Positions 1 to 8,888 of a stretch of 64,000 nt of DNA are shown piece by piece; the stretch's first letter is position 1; each line of letters starts with the position of its first letter. The DNA is taken from the NCBI RefSeq assembly GCF_025143985.1, contig NZ_CP083564.1, positions 2,047,501 to 2,111,500 on the forward strand, read 5' to 3'. Made by a program: the position numbers and the translations under genes. The notes beneath the pieces are model-generated. The model did no database searches. It saw only the letters and a program-made list of their open reading frames with translations, and was not told the origin of the DNA. The DNA is from Sulfitobacter sp. W027 (GTDB taxonomy: Bacteria; Pseudomonadota; Alphaproteobacteria; Rhodobacterales; Rhodobacteraceae).

Positions 1-1889
1 CCGAGCTTGCGAAACAAAGGGTGATCGGTTCCGTCTACTCCAAAGATTTTATCCAAGAGATCAACGATATCTGCGGCCAGCTGAAGTAGATCCTCCTCTA
101 GGTCCAGCTTGTTCAAAAGCAACGCAAAGGATGGGTGGTCAATCAGGACCTGCGCTGTGACGGGGACCAACGGCATCGCAAAAATCAGGTTTTCTGCCAC
201 CGGCAATGCAGGGTTGTATGTCGTTTCGTCGAAAAAGGCGACCTGATCCGCCAGTCCGGCATCGCGCACTTCTGTGGCAATTTCCGCGCGCAGATCGGTG
301 AGTTTGCGAGCAAGTTCGGGATGCCGCTTTGGGAGCAACTTTTGCTCAATGGCACGATCTAACAAGAAATCATTCAATCCGATACTGGTGATCAGTTCGA
401 TCCACCAATCTTGCAAGGCTTCGATGTCGGTTACTTTCGCGGCAGCAGCGTCAAGCCATGGCACATCCAGCGGATCGGTGCTGTTACCAGTGCGCTCACT
501 CTCCACAATAACTGCCATATCAGTTGGCGGAACCTGTGGCCTGGTGAGCAGCGCCATATTGAAGTTGTCGCCCAACAGGCCCTCAAACAGGACGGGTGTA
601 GTGCCGACGTAGCCGATCCGGCTAGCGATTGTTATTTGATGGAGCGCGCTGAGGTTCTGGCCCGCGATGTGCACCTGGCCGTGCGATGGCAGAAGTTCGC
701 GTGTTAGTAACATCGACAAAGCGCGACGGTCTTGCTCGTCCGGCACGGTGATGGCGATAGAGCTGGCAGCTGGGAAAGTGGCATTCAGATCGTTTAGAAC
801 GGTTGCCCCTTCCGCATCTACTACGCTAACGCCACGCAATTCGATGTCACCAACCAACTGCGGATTGTCCAACGCTGCGCCCTCAAATAGTGATGTATCT
901 ATCATCTGCTCCGGCGCGAAACGCTCAACAATCGTTTCCCATCGCATCGCCATATCCTGCGATTGGTTGTAGTAGATTAGAAGCTCTCTCCAAGGGCTAG
1001 AGAGATCTTTGTACGCTGCCAGGGCGGCCACCAAAGCGCCCACCGTAATTTCGCCCCTAATCGCCAGAAAGCCGCCAATCGTATAGAAAAGGAATGGCGT
1101 GAGTTGACCGATGAAGTTGTTCACGAACTTCATGAAATACTTTTTTCGATAGATCTGGAAACGAATGTGATAGAGGCGCCCCAGACGGGCTGAAATCATC
1201 GCCAGACGGTGGCGCCAGCCGCGGTTCAGACGCAGTGTCAGGGCACCTGCCGCACTCTCCCCAATTTCGCTGGCGAGCGCGCGCACTTCAATGACGCGGG
1301 CCTTATTCAGCACATTGATCTGGCGCTGCATCCTTGGAATAATCCATGCCTGTAAAGGGATCATGGCGCAGGCGGCGATGCCAAAGGCAAAGCTCTGGAC
1401 AAATAGAAAGCCCAAAATCGTGAGCATCTGCCCCGCCTGAAGGATAGGCTGGGAAACCGCGTTCCCCATGAGCCCGCCCATCGGTTCAACCTCCGATGTG
1501 ACCATACTGACTAACTCACCCTGACTGGTGCGCTCAAAGTAGGGGGAAGGAAACCGCAAGATCCGCGCAATAAGCGTATAGCGCAGCCGCCGTAGCATGC
1601 GTTCGGAAAGCACACCGGTCATTGTGTTGATCCGCATTTTCATCGCGCCGTGGACCAGCACCGACGCTAAAAACAGGCCACACAACATCATTAAAAACGT
1701 GATCTGACCGAACTCAACGCCCTGAACCGTAACGGTTCCGCCCTCCGCACCGATGGCATCGTTAATAATGCGCTTGGGTAGTTCGAGGGTCAGATACAGC
1801 AAAGGAAAGAGGACCAGCGTTGCCGTAAGCAAGATTAGCTGTTCGCGCTTCGAGAACTTCCAGATGAAAGCAAAGAGTGAGCGTTCGAT
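1..1889 (-). CDS. ABC transporter, permease-ATPase fusion (5' part; runs off the left edge)
   Basis: The frame is open from 1889 to the left edge (about 629 residues) and encodes an exporter-type half-transporter. An N-terminal membrane domain (about residues 15-300, ending in a 'FYTIGGFLAIRGEITVGAL' segment) is followed by a nucleotide-binding-like domain from about residue 345. The P-loop position (about 382-391) reads VPDEQDRRAL and lacks the usual GxxGxGK. A long insert follows, so a functional ATPase domain probably lies beyond the window. I chose 1889 because family members start with Met-Glu-x-Ser-Leu at exactly this point and a strong Shine-Dalgarno lies 6 nt upstream, but the codon there is ATC. 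The next ATG in frame is about 67 codons downstream and would remove the first membrane helix. Substrate unknown. Confidence 0.8.
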   Translation of the reverse strand, partial: MERSLFAFIWKFSKREQLILLTATLVLFPLLYLTLELPKRIINDAIGAEGGTVTVQGVEFGQITFLMMLCGLFLASVLVHGAMKMRINTMTGVLSERMLRRLRYTLIARILRFPSPYFERTSQGELVSMVTSEVEPMGGLMGNAVSQPILQAGQMLTILGFLFVQSFAFGIAACAMIPLQAWIIPRMQRQINVLNKARVIEVRALASEIGESAAGALTLRLNRGWRHRLAMISARLGRLYHIRFQIYRKKYFMKFVNNFIGQLTPFLFYTIGGFLAIRGEITVGALVAALAAYKDLSSPWRELLIYYNQSQDMAMRWETIVERFAPEQMIDTSLFEGAALDNPQLVGDIELRGVSVVDAEGATVLNDLNATFPAASSIAITVPDEQDRRALSMLLTRELLPSHGQVHIAGQNLSALHQITIASRIGYVGTTPVLFEGLLGDNFNMALLTRPQVPPTDMAVIVESERTGNSTDPLDVPWLDAAAAKVTDIEALQDWWIELITSIGLNDFLLDRAIEQKLLPKRHPELARKLTDLRAEIATEVRDAGLADQVAFFDETTYNPALPVAENLIFAMPLVPVTAQVLIDHPSFALLLNKLDLEEDLLQLAADIVDLLDKIFGVDGTDHPLFRKL

Positions 1890-1903
1890 ACTCTATCCTT
1901 CCT
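1887..1903 (-). promoter_or_regulatory. Strong ribosome binding site placed before an ATC codon
   Basis: On the minus strand AGGAAGGA (1903-1896) is followed by the 6-nt spacer TAGAGT and then ATC (1889-1887). An in-frame TAG lies just upstream in the spacer, so the frame cannot extend further. The spacing is ideal for initiation at ATC. Either this is a rare ATC start, or an ATG has mutated or been misread. Confidence 0.55.
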
Positions 1904-2556
1904 AAGAAGTTCTGAACAAGCGTAGGTTTCACTCTACGGCACCCCTCGTTGTATTCCAAGAAAATGCGCCAGCGTGCCTATGTCGGACACCCCTCAAGCC
2001 GAGCCGGCACTGTGCGGCAAAGCAAACGCTGCGGCGGATGCCGCAACAGCCTACTGCCTGCGCTCGCTGCATCGTTGACAGCACACCATCGACATAATCG
2101 GTCTGGTCTTGCATTGTGTTACAGCTGAGCCGCCATCTGGTTCATGATCAGCCTATCTGGGCTTTTAACCGGTCGTATCTAATCGAATTTCTGGATGGCG
2201 GAGCGAAGCCAATTACCCTTCTAAATGTTGACGATAATCTGCCGTAAGCATTAGGCTGGCGCTCTAACCATTGTCTCCCGCGTACGATAGTATTGGAATT
2301 AAGGATTCTGCTTAGCTCCAAGGGAATCAGACGATCCTTGCAAAAAAGGCCAAATTTTGAGCATAATGCTACTCAAAGCAGATAAGAAACGTCGCCCCTG
2401 CTTACCTTACAGCTTCGAAATTTATCGAGATTAATAGGATGTTCCCGGCTCACCTGAATGGGGAGCCGCATGACGTCTGGCTATCTCAAGGGCCGCGCTA
2501 GGCTGCCTAGCTCATTCGATACTGATTGACCTTAAATCTAACAAGGAGCTGAGGAC
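1904..2556. other. Gene-poor intergenic stretch
   Basis: No ORF here resembles a known family. A minus-strand ORF of 61 codons (1929-2114) has no good ribosome binding site and no recognisable motif. The stretch must contain the promoter of the ABC transporter, but I cannot place it with confidence. Confidence 0.5.
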
Positions 2557-2748
2557 ATGACCGCTTCAACTTTGACTAATTTACTGTCGGGTCTGCTAAT
2601 TTCTGTAGCCTCGCTGGTCGCTGCTGGGATAATCTGGGAGCCACCAGATAGACATTTCTTAGCTCAGTATTTCACCATCCCAAATTTGTCATTTCCAGAT
2701 AGCAACGGGCAATGGGGGTGTAAATTTTACAATTCATGTGAAGATTGA
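2557..2748 (+). CDS. Small membrane-peptide ORF, possibly truncated
   Basis: A 63-codon ORF preceded by a good ribosome binding site (AAGGAG, about 9 nt upstream of ATG). Residues 8-26 form one predicted membrane helix (LLSGLLISVASLVAAGIIW). After about residue 45 the sequence is low quality, with no recognisable C-terminal domain, so the 3' end may come from unrelated DNA joined to a broken gene. Family unknown. The DNA downstream carries other gene remnants. Confidence 0.3.
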   Translation: MTASTLTNLLSGLLISVASLVAAGIIWEPPDRHFLAQYFTIPNLSFPDSNGQWGCKFYNSCED

Positions 2749-2788
2749 GATTCATCGCGTTTGACCTGTAGGCTTGTACCAAAGGTCC

Positions 2789-2926
2789 GTGCCACAAACA
2801 GCCAAATCCCAACTCCCCAAACTTGCGGCTGGGAGGACCTGCGCTGCCAAGCCGGTCCTCAAGTCTGGCGGGCGCTATCTGCGCGAGTGGAACGGCGTAA
2901 CCCATGTTGTGTTCCACGGCATTTGA
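2789..2926 (+). pseudogene. Remnant of a DUF2924-like gene
   Basis: Reading from a GTG at 2789, the frame encodes 45 residues including LKSGGRYLREWNGVTHVV. This resembles the conserved 'L..G..L.REW.G..H.V' segment of DUF2924 proteins, which often accompany site-specific recombinases in alphaproteobacterial mobile DNA. It stops at 2924-2926, well before the rest of the domain. I read it as a fragment left by an earlier insertion. The family assignment rests on a short segment only. Confidence 0.35.
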
Positions 2927-2968
2927 ATCCCAGATAGGCGCCCTTTGTTTACCTGATCGGGTGTTCGA

Positions 2969-3091
2969 AATTCCCTGCTATAAATAACAGGGAATTTTAC
3001 GCTAAGGTCTTACGAACGCGGGCCTATCTCCCCTTGTGAACGCCGATCGCTCGTCCAAAATGAAAGGCGTTCCCTGTAAATTCCCTGTAAA
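2969..3091. repeat. Inverted and tandem CAGGGAA/TTCCCTG repeats
   Basis: AATTCCCTG (2969-2977) and CAGGGAATT (2988-2996) are perfect 9-bp inverted arms around a 10-nt loop. About 75 bp on, the 11-mer TTCCCTGTAAA is repeated in direct tandem (3070-3080 and 3081-3091). No gene lies between 2927 and 3287. Similar TTCCCTGTAA strings occur near transposon ends in related bacteria, as I recall; here no transposase accompanies them. Confidence 0.5.
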
Positions 3092-3287
3092 TGGAAAACG
3101 CGCGCTGCAAATCGAGTCCCGCAAGGCAAAGCGAACCGAGGCCGCGGGGCGACAGAGACAGGCTGGAAATCCGGGCGCAAAGGCGCGGCGACGGTGCGTC
3201 TCCGCATCGCAAATCGCAGCGCAAGCGCCGATAATTACGCACTAAATTCAGCTCGAATGCGAAGCACATAGGAGAGACTAGGGCAAG

Positions 3288-3301
3288 TGGCGGAGGAGGT
3301 G
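3288..3301. repeat. Distal attachment-site repeat of the genomic island (attL-like)
   Basis: TGGCGGAGGAGGTG is identical over 14 bp to 29651-29664, the 3' end of tRNA-Ser including the encoded CCA. The copy here is not part of a tRNA. A tRNA 3'-end duplicate lying about 26 kb from the intact tRNA, with an integrase next to the tRNA, is the usual trace of site-specific integration. Confidence 0.7.
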
Positions 3302-3548
3302 TCCGCATAACTCAACCGCCAATACGCTGATTATGTTAAATTTTTAACAATATCAAAAAAAGATACCACATTTTGCACCACGTAAGTAATGGCTTAGCCT
3401 ATATCACTCCTTGATAAATTCTGCTTAGGCGTGGGCGTCGCTTGCTGCGAATTGAACCCTTGAAAGGCCCAAGGCTGCCTCCTGAGGTCAGAACCTTTGC
3501 TTCGATAGGGCTTTATCGCTTAGTAAAATGCTTTTGACATAAGCAGTT
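3302..3548. other. Intergenic stretch inside the island's left end
   Basis: AT-rich DNA with no supportable ORF between the attachment repeat and the end of hsdR. It holds only the terminator-like hairpin described separately. Confidence 0.5.
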
Positions 3549-3550
3549 TT
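3525..3550 (-). terminator. Terminator-like hairpin after hsdR
   Basis: Just after the hsdR stop, AAAACTGCTT pairs with AAGCATTTT on the minus strand (5-bp core TGCTT/AAGCA plus A/T flanks, with one bulged C). It would read out into a short T run. The stem is weak in GC, so termination is likely but not certain. Confidence 0.4.
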
Positions 3551-6500
3551 AAAAAACCTCCTTTAGCAACGTTTCAGCTTGTTCAAGAACGATCTGGGCA
3601 GCTTCTGTAGACAAATCAGGTGGATAGCCGTATTTTTTAAGTATCCGCTTTACAAGAATGCGCATCCGGGCCCGAGCACTTTCTTTCTTGTGCCAGTCAA
3701 CGGTTGCATTCTTGCGAACCTGATCGAGTAATTCATGCGCGATCAGGCGCAACTGTTCGTTGCCCATGGCTTCAACGGCGCTTTCGTTTTTTGCCAGGGC
3801 GTCGTAAAAGGCCAACTCTTCATCAGACAAGCCTTCGGCTTCACCACGGGCCGCAGAAGCTTTCACGTCTTTGGCGAGGTCGATTAAGGTCTGGATCATC
3901 TCGACCGTGGAAATGGCGTTTGCGTGATAGCGGGCGACGGCTTCTTCGAGACGCTGACTGAAGGCGCGGCTTTCGACGATGTTTCGTTTGGCTTTGCTTT
4001 TGATCTCTCCGTTCAGGAGCTTCTTAAGCGCCTCCAGCGCAAGGTTCTTGCGCTCCATAGACTTAATTTCGAAAAGAAATTCATCGGACAGAATGGAAAT
4101 GTCAGGTGTCTTAATGCCCGCGGCATGAAGGATGTCCACGATTTCCGCATCGGCAACCGCCTTGTTGACCAACTGCTCGATGGCAAATTGCTTCGCCCGC
4201 GAAGAGAGTTTGCCCCTGACCGAGGTTTTGGTCATCGCCGCTCGTACAGCCTGAAGGAAGCCGACCTCGTCCTTGACCTCCTTGGCCAAATCGCTGGACG
4301 ACGCCAGGGCAAAGGCGCGTGACAGTTCCAGAGCTGCGTCCTGAAACCGCGAAAGCTCTTTCTTCTTGTCGACGTCGGACGGCTTATGGCGTGCGGCCTG
4401 AGCTTGCTGTCCTACGATCCAATCGACCGCATCACCGAGCGCCTGCAAGCGAGCCTGAGCTGCGCCATGAAGGCCTGCGCTGTAGTCATACCCAGTGAAC
4501 ATGTGGCGGACCACGTCGAGCTTTTCAGCCAGCAGCGCCACTGCTTGTTCCTCGTCGATACCGGTGCGTTCGCGGTCGGCGTCGGAATACTGTGACAAAG
4601 CATTCTTCAGGTTCTGGGCAATACCGATATAATCGACCACCAATCCGCCAGGCTTGTCCCGAAAGACGCGGTTGACCCGGGCGATGGCCTGCATCAGCCC
4701 ATGTCCGCGCATGGGCTTGTCGACATACATTGTGTGCATGCAGGGGGCGTCGAAGCCGGTCAGCCACATGTCCCGAACGATGACTAGCTTCAGTGGGTCA
4801 TCAGAGTCGCGCGCCCTTTTCGCAAGGCCATCACGCCGTTTCTTGTTTCCGATATGGTTTTGCCATTCGAGCGGGTCCGATGCTGAGCCCGTCATGACGA
4901 TCTTGACCGCGCCATATGCGTCGTCGTCCGAATGCCAGTCTGGGCGAAGCGCGACAATCTCATTGTAGAGCGCCACGCAGATCCGGCGGCTCATACAGAC
5001 CGCCATGGCTTTTCCACCAAGGGCAGAAGTCCGCGCGTCCAGGTGCTTTACAAGATCGGCTGCAACCAGTTTCAGCCGCTTTTCTGCACCAACCAGTGCC
5101 TCAACGGTGCTCCACTTGGCCTTGGTCTTCTCCTGTTCGGACTGCGTCTCGTCTTCCAGGATCGCCGCAATCTCGTCGTCGATCTTCGGCTTCTCATCTT
5201 CGTCCAGTTCAATACGGGCCAACCGGCTCTCATAGTAAATCGGCACCGTGGCCTTGTCTTCGACCGCCCGGGTAATGTCGTAAATGTCGACATAGTCGCC
5301 AAAAACCGCTGGGGTGTTTGCGTCCGCGGTCTCAATCGGCGTGCCGGTGAAACCGACAAACGAGGCATAGGGAAGCGCCTGACGCACGTAGTGTGCATAG
5401 CCGTATTTCCGCTCACCGGTCTTTGTGTTCACCTTTGCATCCAGCCCGTATTGGCTACGATGCGCCTCATCGGCGATTACGATCACGTTCCGACGGTCGG
5501 TCAAGGTCGGGAAATGCTCTTCGCCCTTCTCCGGGGTAAATTTTTGCATGGTCGTGAATATCACGCCGCCGGATTGCCGGGCCAGCAAATCGCGCAGCTC
5601 TTCCCGGCTTTCCGCGTGCTCGGGCGTCTGCCGGATCAGGTCCTTCGTCATGGCGAAGGTCTGGAAGAGCTGATCGTCCAGATCATTCCGGTCGGTTAGG
5701 ACGATAAGCGTCGGATTCTCCATCGCCGAACTGCGCACCAGCAAACCCGCGAAGAACGCCATGAGCAACGACTTGCCAGACCCTTGGGTGTGCCAAATCA
5801 CACCGATCCTGCGGTCGCCCTCCGGCTGGGTCGCTTCGATGGCGCTGGCCAATGCCTTTCGCGCGCCGAAAAACTGGTGATAGCCTGCGATGATCTTGAA
5901 CGGACCCTCGCCCATATCGCCGAACACCGTGAAATCGCGTAGCAGCTCCAGAAACCGCCCCTTGTCGAACACGCCCTTTAGCAGCGTCGCCATTTCCTGC
6001 GGCCCCTCGGGTGTGAAATCCCCCGCCCCGCCGGTGACAGAGCGCCAAGGCATGAACCGCTCTTCATTCGCAGTCAGCGACCCGATCCGGGCTAGCAACC
6101 CGTCCGAACTGATCAGCACCGCGTTCGTGCGGAACAGGGATGGAATTTGCAGCTTGTAGGTCTGTAGCTGGGCGAAGGCATCCTCGATGGTGGCGGCCTC
6201 GCTGGCAGCGTTTTTCAGTTCGATCACCGCGACAGGCAGACCGTTCAAGAACACGACCACATCCGGGCGGCGATTGTGCTTGCCCTCGATCACGGTGAAC
6301 TGGTTTGTCACCAGCCAGTCGTTGGCCTGCGGGTTCTCGAAATCGACTAGCCAGACCTTGTCGCCCCGGATCGTACCGTCATCCGCCTTGAACTCCACGT
6401 CCACGCCGTTGACCAGCAGCTTATGGATGCGCCGGTTCTCCTCGGTCAGGCTTTTCGAAGCAGCGCCGGTGATTTGGCGTAGCGCGTCCCGGCGGGCATC

Positions 6501-6686
6501 TTCGGGGATGCGGGGGTTCAGCCGCGCCACGGCCTCTTCCAGTCGCCCAATCAACAGTACCTCGCCATAGGACCCGCGCTCTGGGCCTGTGCCATCGGGC
6601 GAGATCACATCTGCCCCTAGATAGGGAATACCCTGATCCTGCAAAATGGCCAGCGCAGCTCGTTCGACGAGGTCTTCGTTAATCAT
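3549..6686 (-). CDS. hsdR: Type I restriction endonuclease subunit R (HsdR)
   Basis: This 1045-residue motor and nuclease subunit of a type I restriction complex translocates DNA using ATP and cleaves away from the unmethylated site. The N-terminal PD-(D/E)xK nuclease shows [10 protein letters not shown] (Asp142) followed by VIELK (Glu156, Lys158). The helicase core has the P-loop HTQGSGKS (299-306), DEAH (406-409), a GFTGTP motif, and a late motif with [10 protein letters not shown]. The length is normal. ATG at 6686 shares one base with the stop of the FRG gene (TAATG), so translation is probably coupled. It is the last gene of the six-gene operon that begins with hsdM. Confidence 0.95.
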   Translation of the reverse strand: MINEDLVERAALAILQDQGIPYLGADVISPDGTGPERGSYGEVLLIGRLEEAVARLNPRIPEDARRDALRQITGAASKSLTEENRRIHKLLVNGVDVEFKADDGTIRGDKVWLVDFENPQANDWLVTNQFTVIEGKHNRRPDVVVFLNGLPVAVIELKNAASEAATIEDAFAQLQTYKLQIPSLFRTNAVLISSDGLLARIGSLTANEERFMPWRSVTGGAGDFTPEGPQEMATLLKGVFDKGRFLELLRDFTVFGDMGEGPFKIIAGYHQFFGARKALASAIEATQPEGDRRIGVIWHTQGSGKSLLMAFFAGLLVRSSAMENPTLIVLTDRNDLDDQLFQTFAMTKDLIRQTPEHAESREELRDLLARQSGGVIFTTMQKFTPEKGEEHFPTLTDRRNVIVIADEAHRSQYGLDAKVNTKTGERKYGYAHYVRQALPYASFVGFTGTPIETADANTPAVFGDYVDIYDITRAVEDKATVPIYYESRLARIELDEDEKPKIDDEIAAILEDETQSEQEKTKAKWSTVEALVGAEKRLKLVAADLVKHLDARTSALGGKAMAVCMSRRICVALYNEIVALRPDWHSDDDAYGAVKIVMTGSASDPLEWQNHIGNKKRRDGLAKRARDSDDPLKLVIVRDMWLTGFDAPCMHTMYVDKPMRGHGLMQAIARVNRVFRDKPGGLVVDYIGIAQNLKNALSQYSDADRERTGIDEEQAVALLAEKLDVVRHMFTGYDYSAGLHGAAQARLQALGDAVDWIVGQQAQAARHKPSDVDKKKELSRFQDAALELSRAFALASSSDLAKEVKDEVGFLQAVRAAMTKTSVRGKLSSRAKQFAIEQLVNKAVADAEIVDILHAAGIKTPDISILSDEFLFEIKSMERKNLALEALKKLLNGEIKSKAKRNIVESRAFSQRLEEAVARYHANAISTVEMIQTLIDLAKDVKASAARGEAEGLSDEELAFYDALAKNESAVEAMGNEQLRLIAHELLDQVRKNATVDWHKKESARARMRILVKRILKKYGYPPDLSTEAAQIVLEQAETLLKEVF

Positions 6687-7972
6687 TACTCAGCATCTCC
6701 ACTCGCCGTCGCTTTGTAGAACTGAACCAACTCATCGACCACTTGATCGCGGAGGCTTTCGGAAAAGCCGAAGGCCGCAGCCAAACGACGTTGCCCGGTC
6801 TTGACCTTGGCGGTTTTGCTATCTGCAAGATACCACTCAAACGATTGATCTTTTTGAAAGCGCTCATAGAGGCGAGTGGCGAAGTCATCTTTGTCTTCGG
6901 GCGAGTAATCGTCGCCAAGAATCTGTCCAAGAACGGCCTTAACGGCCCCCAATGCGTCAGGTGCAGCCTCAATGACTTCTCTCGTCGTTGCCGACGAAGT
7001 TGAGCGGGTTGCCCGCTCGGCAGCTTTTTCACGCTCCGCTTTTTCTTCGCGCAGGATGCGTTCGAGCCAGTCGTTGCAATAAAGCGAGGCCCCTTGCGCG
7101 TCAGGGAACAAGGTGCCGTTGTGAATGTTCATCTTGCGAAGCGTGGCGAGGCAATCCATACGACCAGCGTTGGGAATATGAATCTTCTGGATGTACAGTT
7201 TCAGTTGATCTGACAGATTGTCCGTGACCGTATACTCAACGACGGATTCCTGTGAATCAGGGCTTTCGACAGTCGCCGTTTGAGTAACCGGTTCAGCGCT
7301 GACAACACCCTCTTCCTGCAGTGTATTGATGACGTAGCTGGCGAAATTGTCGTCGTCATCGGGAATCATGGTGAAAAGGCCCGCCTGATTAACCAGGCGG
7401 CTGTTGTTATGTCCCATCGGGTCACGGAAAAGGGTCTGATCGCCCAGCGCATTCCGTAGCGCCGACATGTTCACGCAATAAACAGCACGAGACGGGTTCT
7501 TCTCTGCATCATCGGCAGTGTTGAAGGCAAAGAACAGGGCTATGAAGGGCGATCGCGTCCAGTCCAACAGGGGCGTAAGCAAACCGTTGTGTTGGCCGAT
7601 CGCCCATTTCTCGATCTCAGCATCATCGCCGTTAAAGGCGCTCAGGTCATATCCGCGACCGCGCATGGCGAGCTCGAATTGCGACAAGAGCTGCTGGCGC
7701 TTATCTGCGGGAATGCTGCCCCCGTCGAATTTGCGCCCGAGGGTCGAGGCAAGAGGCCAGTCGCCTCCGCGTTGCCCGCGATAGACCCATTCGCTGGCTG
7801 CGCGGTTGTGCTGAGGATCACGCATCGCCTCTAGGAACTTCTCCCAGCTCTCAACGCGGCAGGTTGGGATTAGCCCGTCGACTGCTGGATCGCCTTCTCG
7901 GAAGTCTGGCCAGATCGGCAACGACTCCAGCTTTGCGCGCAGTTCTTCGGGAGAGAGTTTCGCGTCACTCAT
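6686..7972 (-). CDS. FRG-domain protein inside the hsd operon
   Basis: A 428-residue protein with the FRG signature: EWVYRGQ (about 62-67), then the '[16 protein letters not shown]' segment and a later 'NQAGLFT' motif. FRG domains are of unknown biochemistry but are common in defence loci. The C-terminal third is charged and Ala/Arg/Glu-rich ([15 protein letters not shown]), possibly a coiled coil. I chose ATG at 7972 over 8002 because it overlaps the upstream stop (ATGAGTGA) and has GGAAG upstream. It sits between the DUF6615-like gene and hsdR with overlaps on both sides, implying a role tied to the restriction complex or a passenger defence function. Role unproven. Confidence 0.75.
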   Translation of the reverse strand: MSDAKLSPEELRAKLESLPIWPDFREGDPAVDGLIPTCRVESWEKFLEAMRDPQHNRAASEWVYRGQRGGDWPLASTLGRKFDGGSIPADKRQQLLSQFELAMRGRGYDLSAFNGDDAEIEKWAIGQHNGLLTPLLDWTRSPFIALFFAFNTADDAEKNPSRAVYCVNMSALRNALGDQTLFRDPMGHNNSRLVNQAGLFTMIPDDDDNFASYVINTLQEEGVVSAEPVTQTATVESPDSQESVVEYTVTDNLSDQLKLYIQKIHIPNAGRMDCLATLRKMNIHNGTLFPDAQGASLYCNDWLERILREEKAEREKAAERATRSTSSATTREVIEAAPDALGAVKAVLGQILGDDYSPEDKDDFATRLYERFQKDQSFEWYLADSKTAKVKTGQRRLAAAFGFSESLRDQVVDELVQFYKATASGDAE

Positions 7973-8888
7973 CGCGGGCTTCCGTTTCCTCAATGATAGC
8001 AATGCCCTTGAGATTCAGACGGTCCATTTCTTCGTCCAAACGACCCTCTGTGTCGCTGCCTTCCCGCAGCAGCCCGACCCATTTTGGTGTGTTCTTGGTT
8101 GGCTCGAATGAAAAATCCAACTCGGCAAACGCAGACAGGTCCCGGTCGTCGTCACCGATGCTGTAGCTGTAAAGCTGCCGCAACCCATGCCCCACCAATG
8201 AAGGAAGCGATGAATCGGCAGGCCGATCACCCCAGCAGCAACCGCATACGAGGCAATGCCAAGGGATCATCGGAAACTGGCCAGGCTTGTTATCTCTGCC
8301 CCAGTCGGCCTTCTTGATAGCAAGGGCACTGGCGGCGCTGATCCCCCAGTCTGGCGAGAAAAAAGGAAAGCCGCAAAGGTTCCACCATGACAACTGTGTA
8401 TGGGAAGAAAGCGCAGAATGTAGCTTCAATCCATCGGAATTGTAGAAGACGTAAAGCGGAACCATCTTGTTATGCGGGTCCAGTGGGTCTCGATAATTCA
8501 GAAGAGTTTCGCACTGGTTGGGCGTGGGACTCCCGGCCAACTCGCTGGCTTTCTGTTGGCTGTCGCTTCGATGGTAGAGCGATTTGTAGCGTGGATTGCC
8601 GTTTTCATTGAACAATCTCTTGGCCTGTATGCGCGCCCCGATGCCCTTCCAAGAGCCATTAGTGAACCAGAACGCCCAATCCGCGCCTGTTTTGCCTTCC
8701 TGGGGCTTGGTATATGCCTTGATGTCCAGCCCGCGCCCCTTGTGCTTGCGGGCAAGATTCAGGAGCAGATCTTCGGTCGTTGTTTCCTCGTTACGGGGCA
8801 GGTCAAAACCCTCGGCCTCGGACATGTCGCGCCAGACTTGATGGGCCTCTTGCCGGAACGAGCGGCAATAGTTGGGAAGCGTTTTCAA
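7965..8888 (-). CDS. DUF6615-like protein, possible nuclease-fold accessory of the hsd operon
   Basis: A 307-residue protein that I match to the DUF6615 type by the run NEETTTEDLLLNLA, then GKTGADWAFWF and ARIQAKRL. Acidic residues Glu35/36/39, Asp70 and the QAK triad (88-90) are spaced like a PD-(D/E)xK nuclease core, but this is inference. A Cys/Trp-rich segment, WHCLVCGCCWGD, lies at about two-thirds of the length and could bind metal. ATG at 8888 overlaps the stop of the MNT-hsdS gene (ATGA). Function unknown; position suggests a restriction accessory or an extra effector. Confidence 0.55.
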   Translation of the reverse strand: MKTLPNYCRSFRQEAHQVWRDMSEAEGFDLPRNEETTTEDLLLNLARKHKGRGLDIKAYTKPQEGKTGADWAFWFTNGSWKGIGARIQAKRLFNENGNPRYKSLYHRSDSQQKASELAGSPTPNQCETLLNYRDPLDPHNKMVPLYVFYNSDGLKLHSALSSHTQLSWWNLCGFPFFSPDWGISAASALAIKKADWGRDNKPGQFPMIPWHCLVCGCCWGDRPADSSLPSLVGHGLRQLYSYSIGDDDRDLSAFAELDFSFEPTKNTPKWVGLLREGSDTEGRLDEEMDRLNLKGIAIIEETEARDE

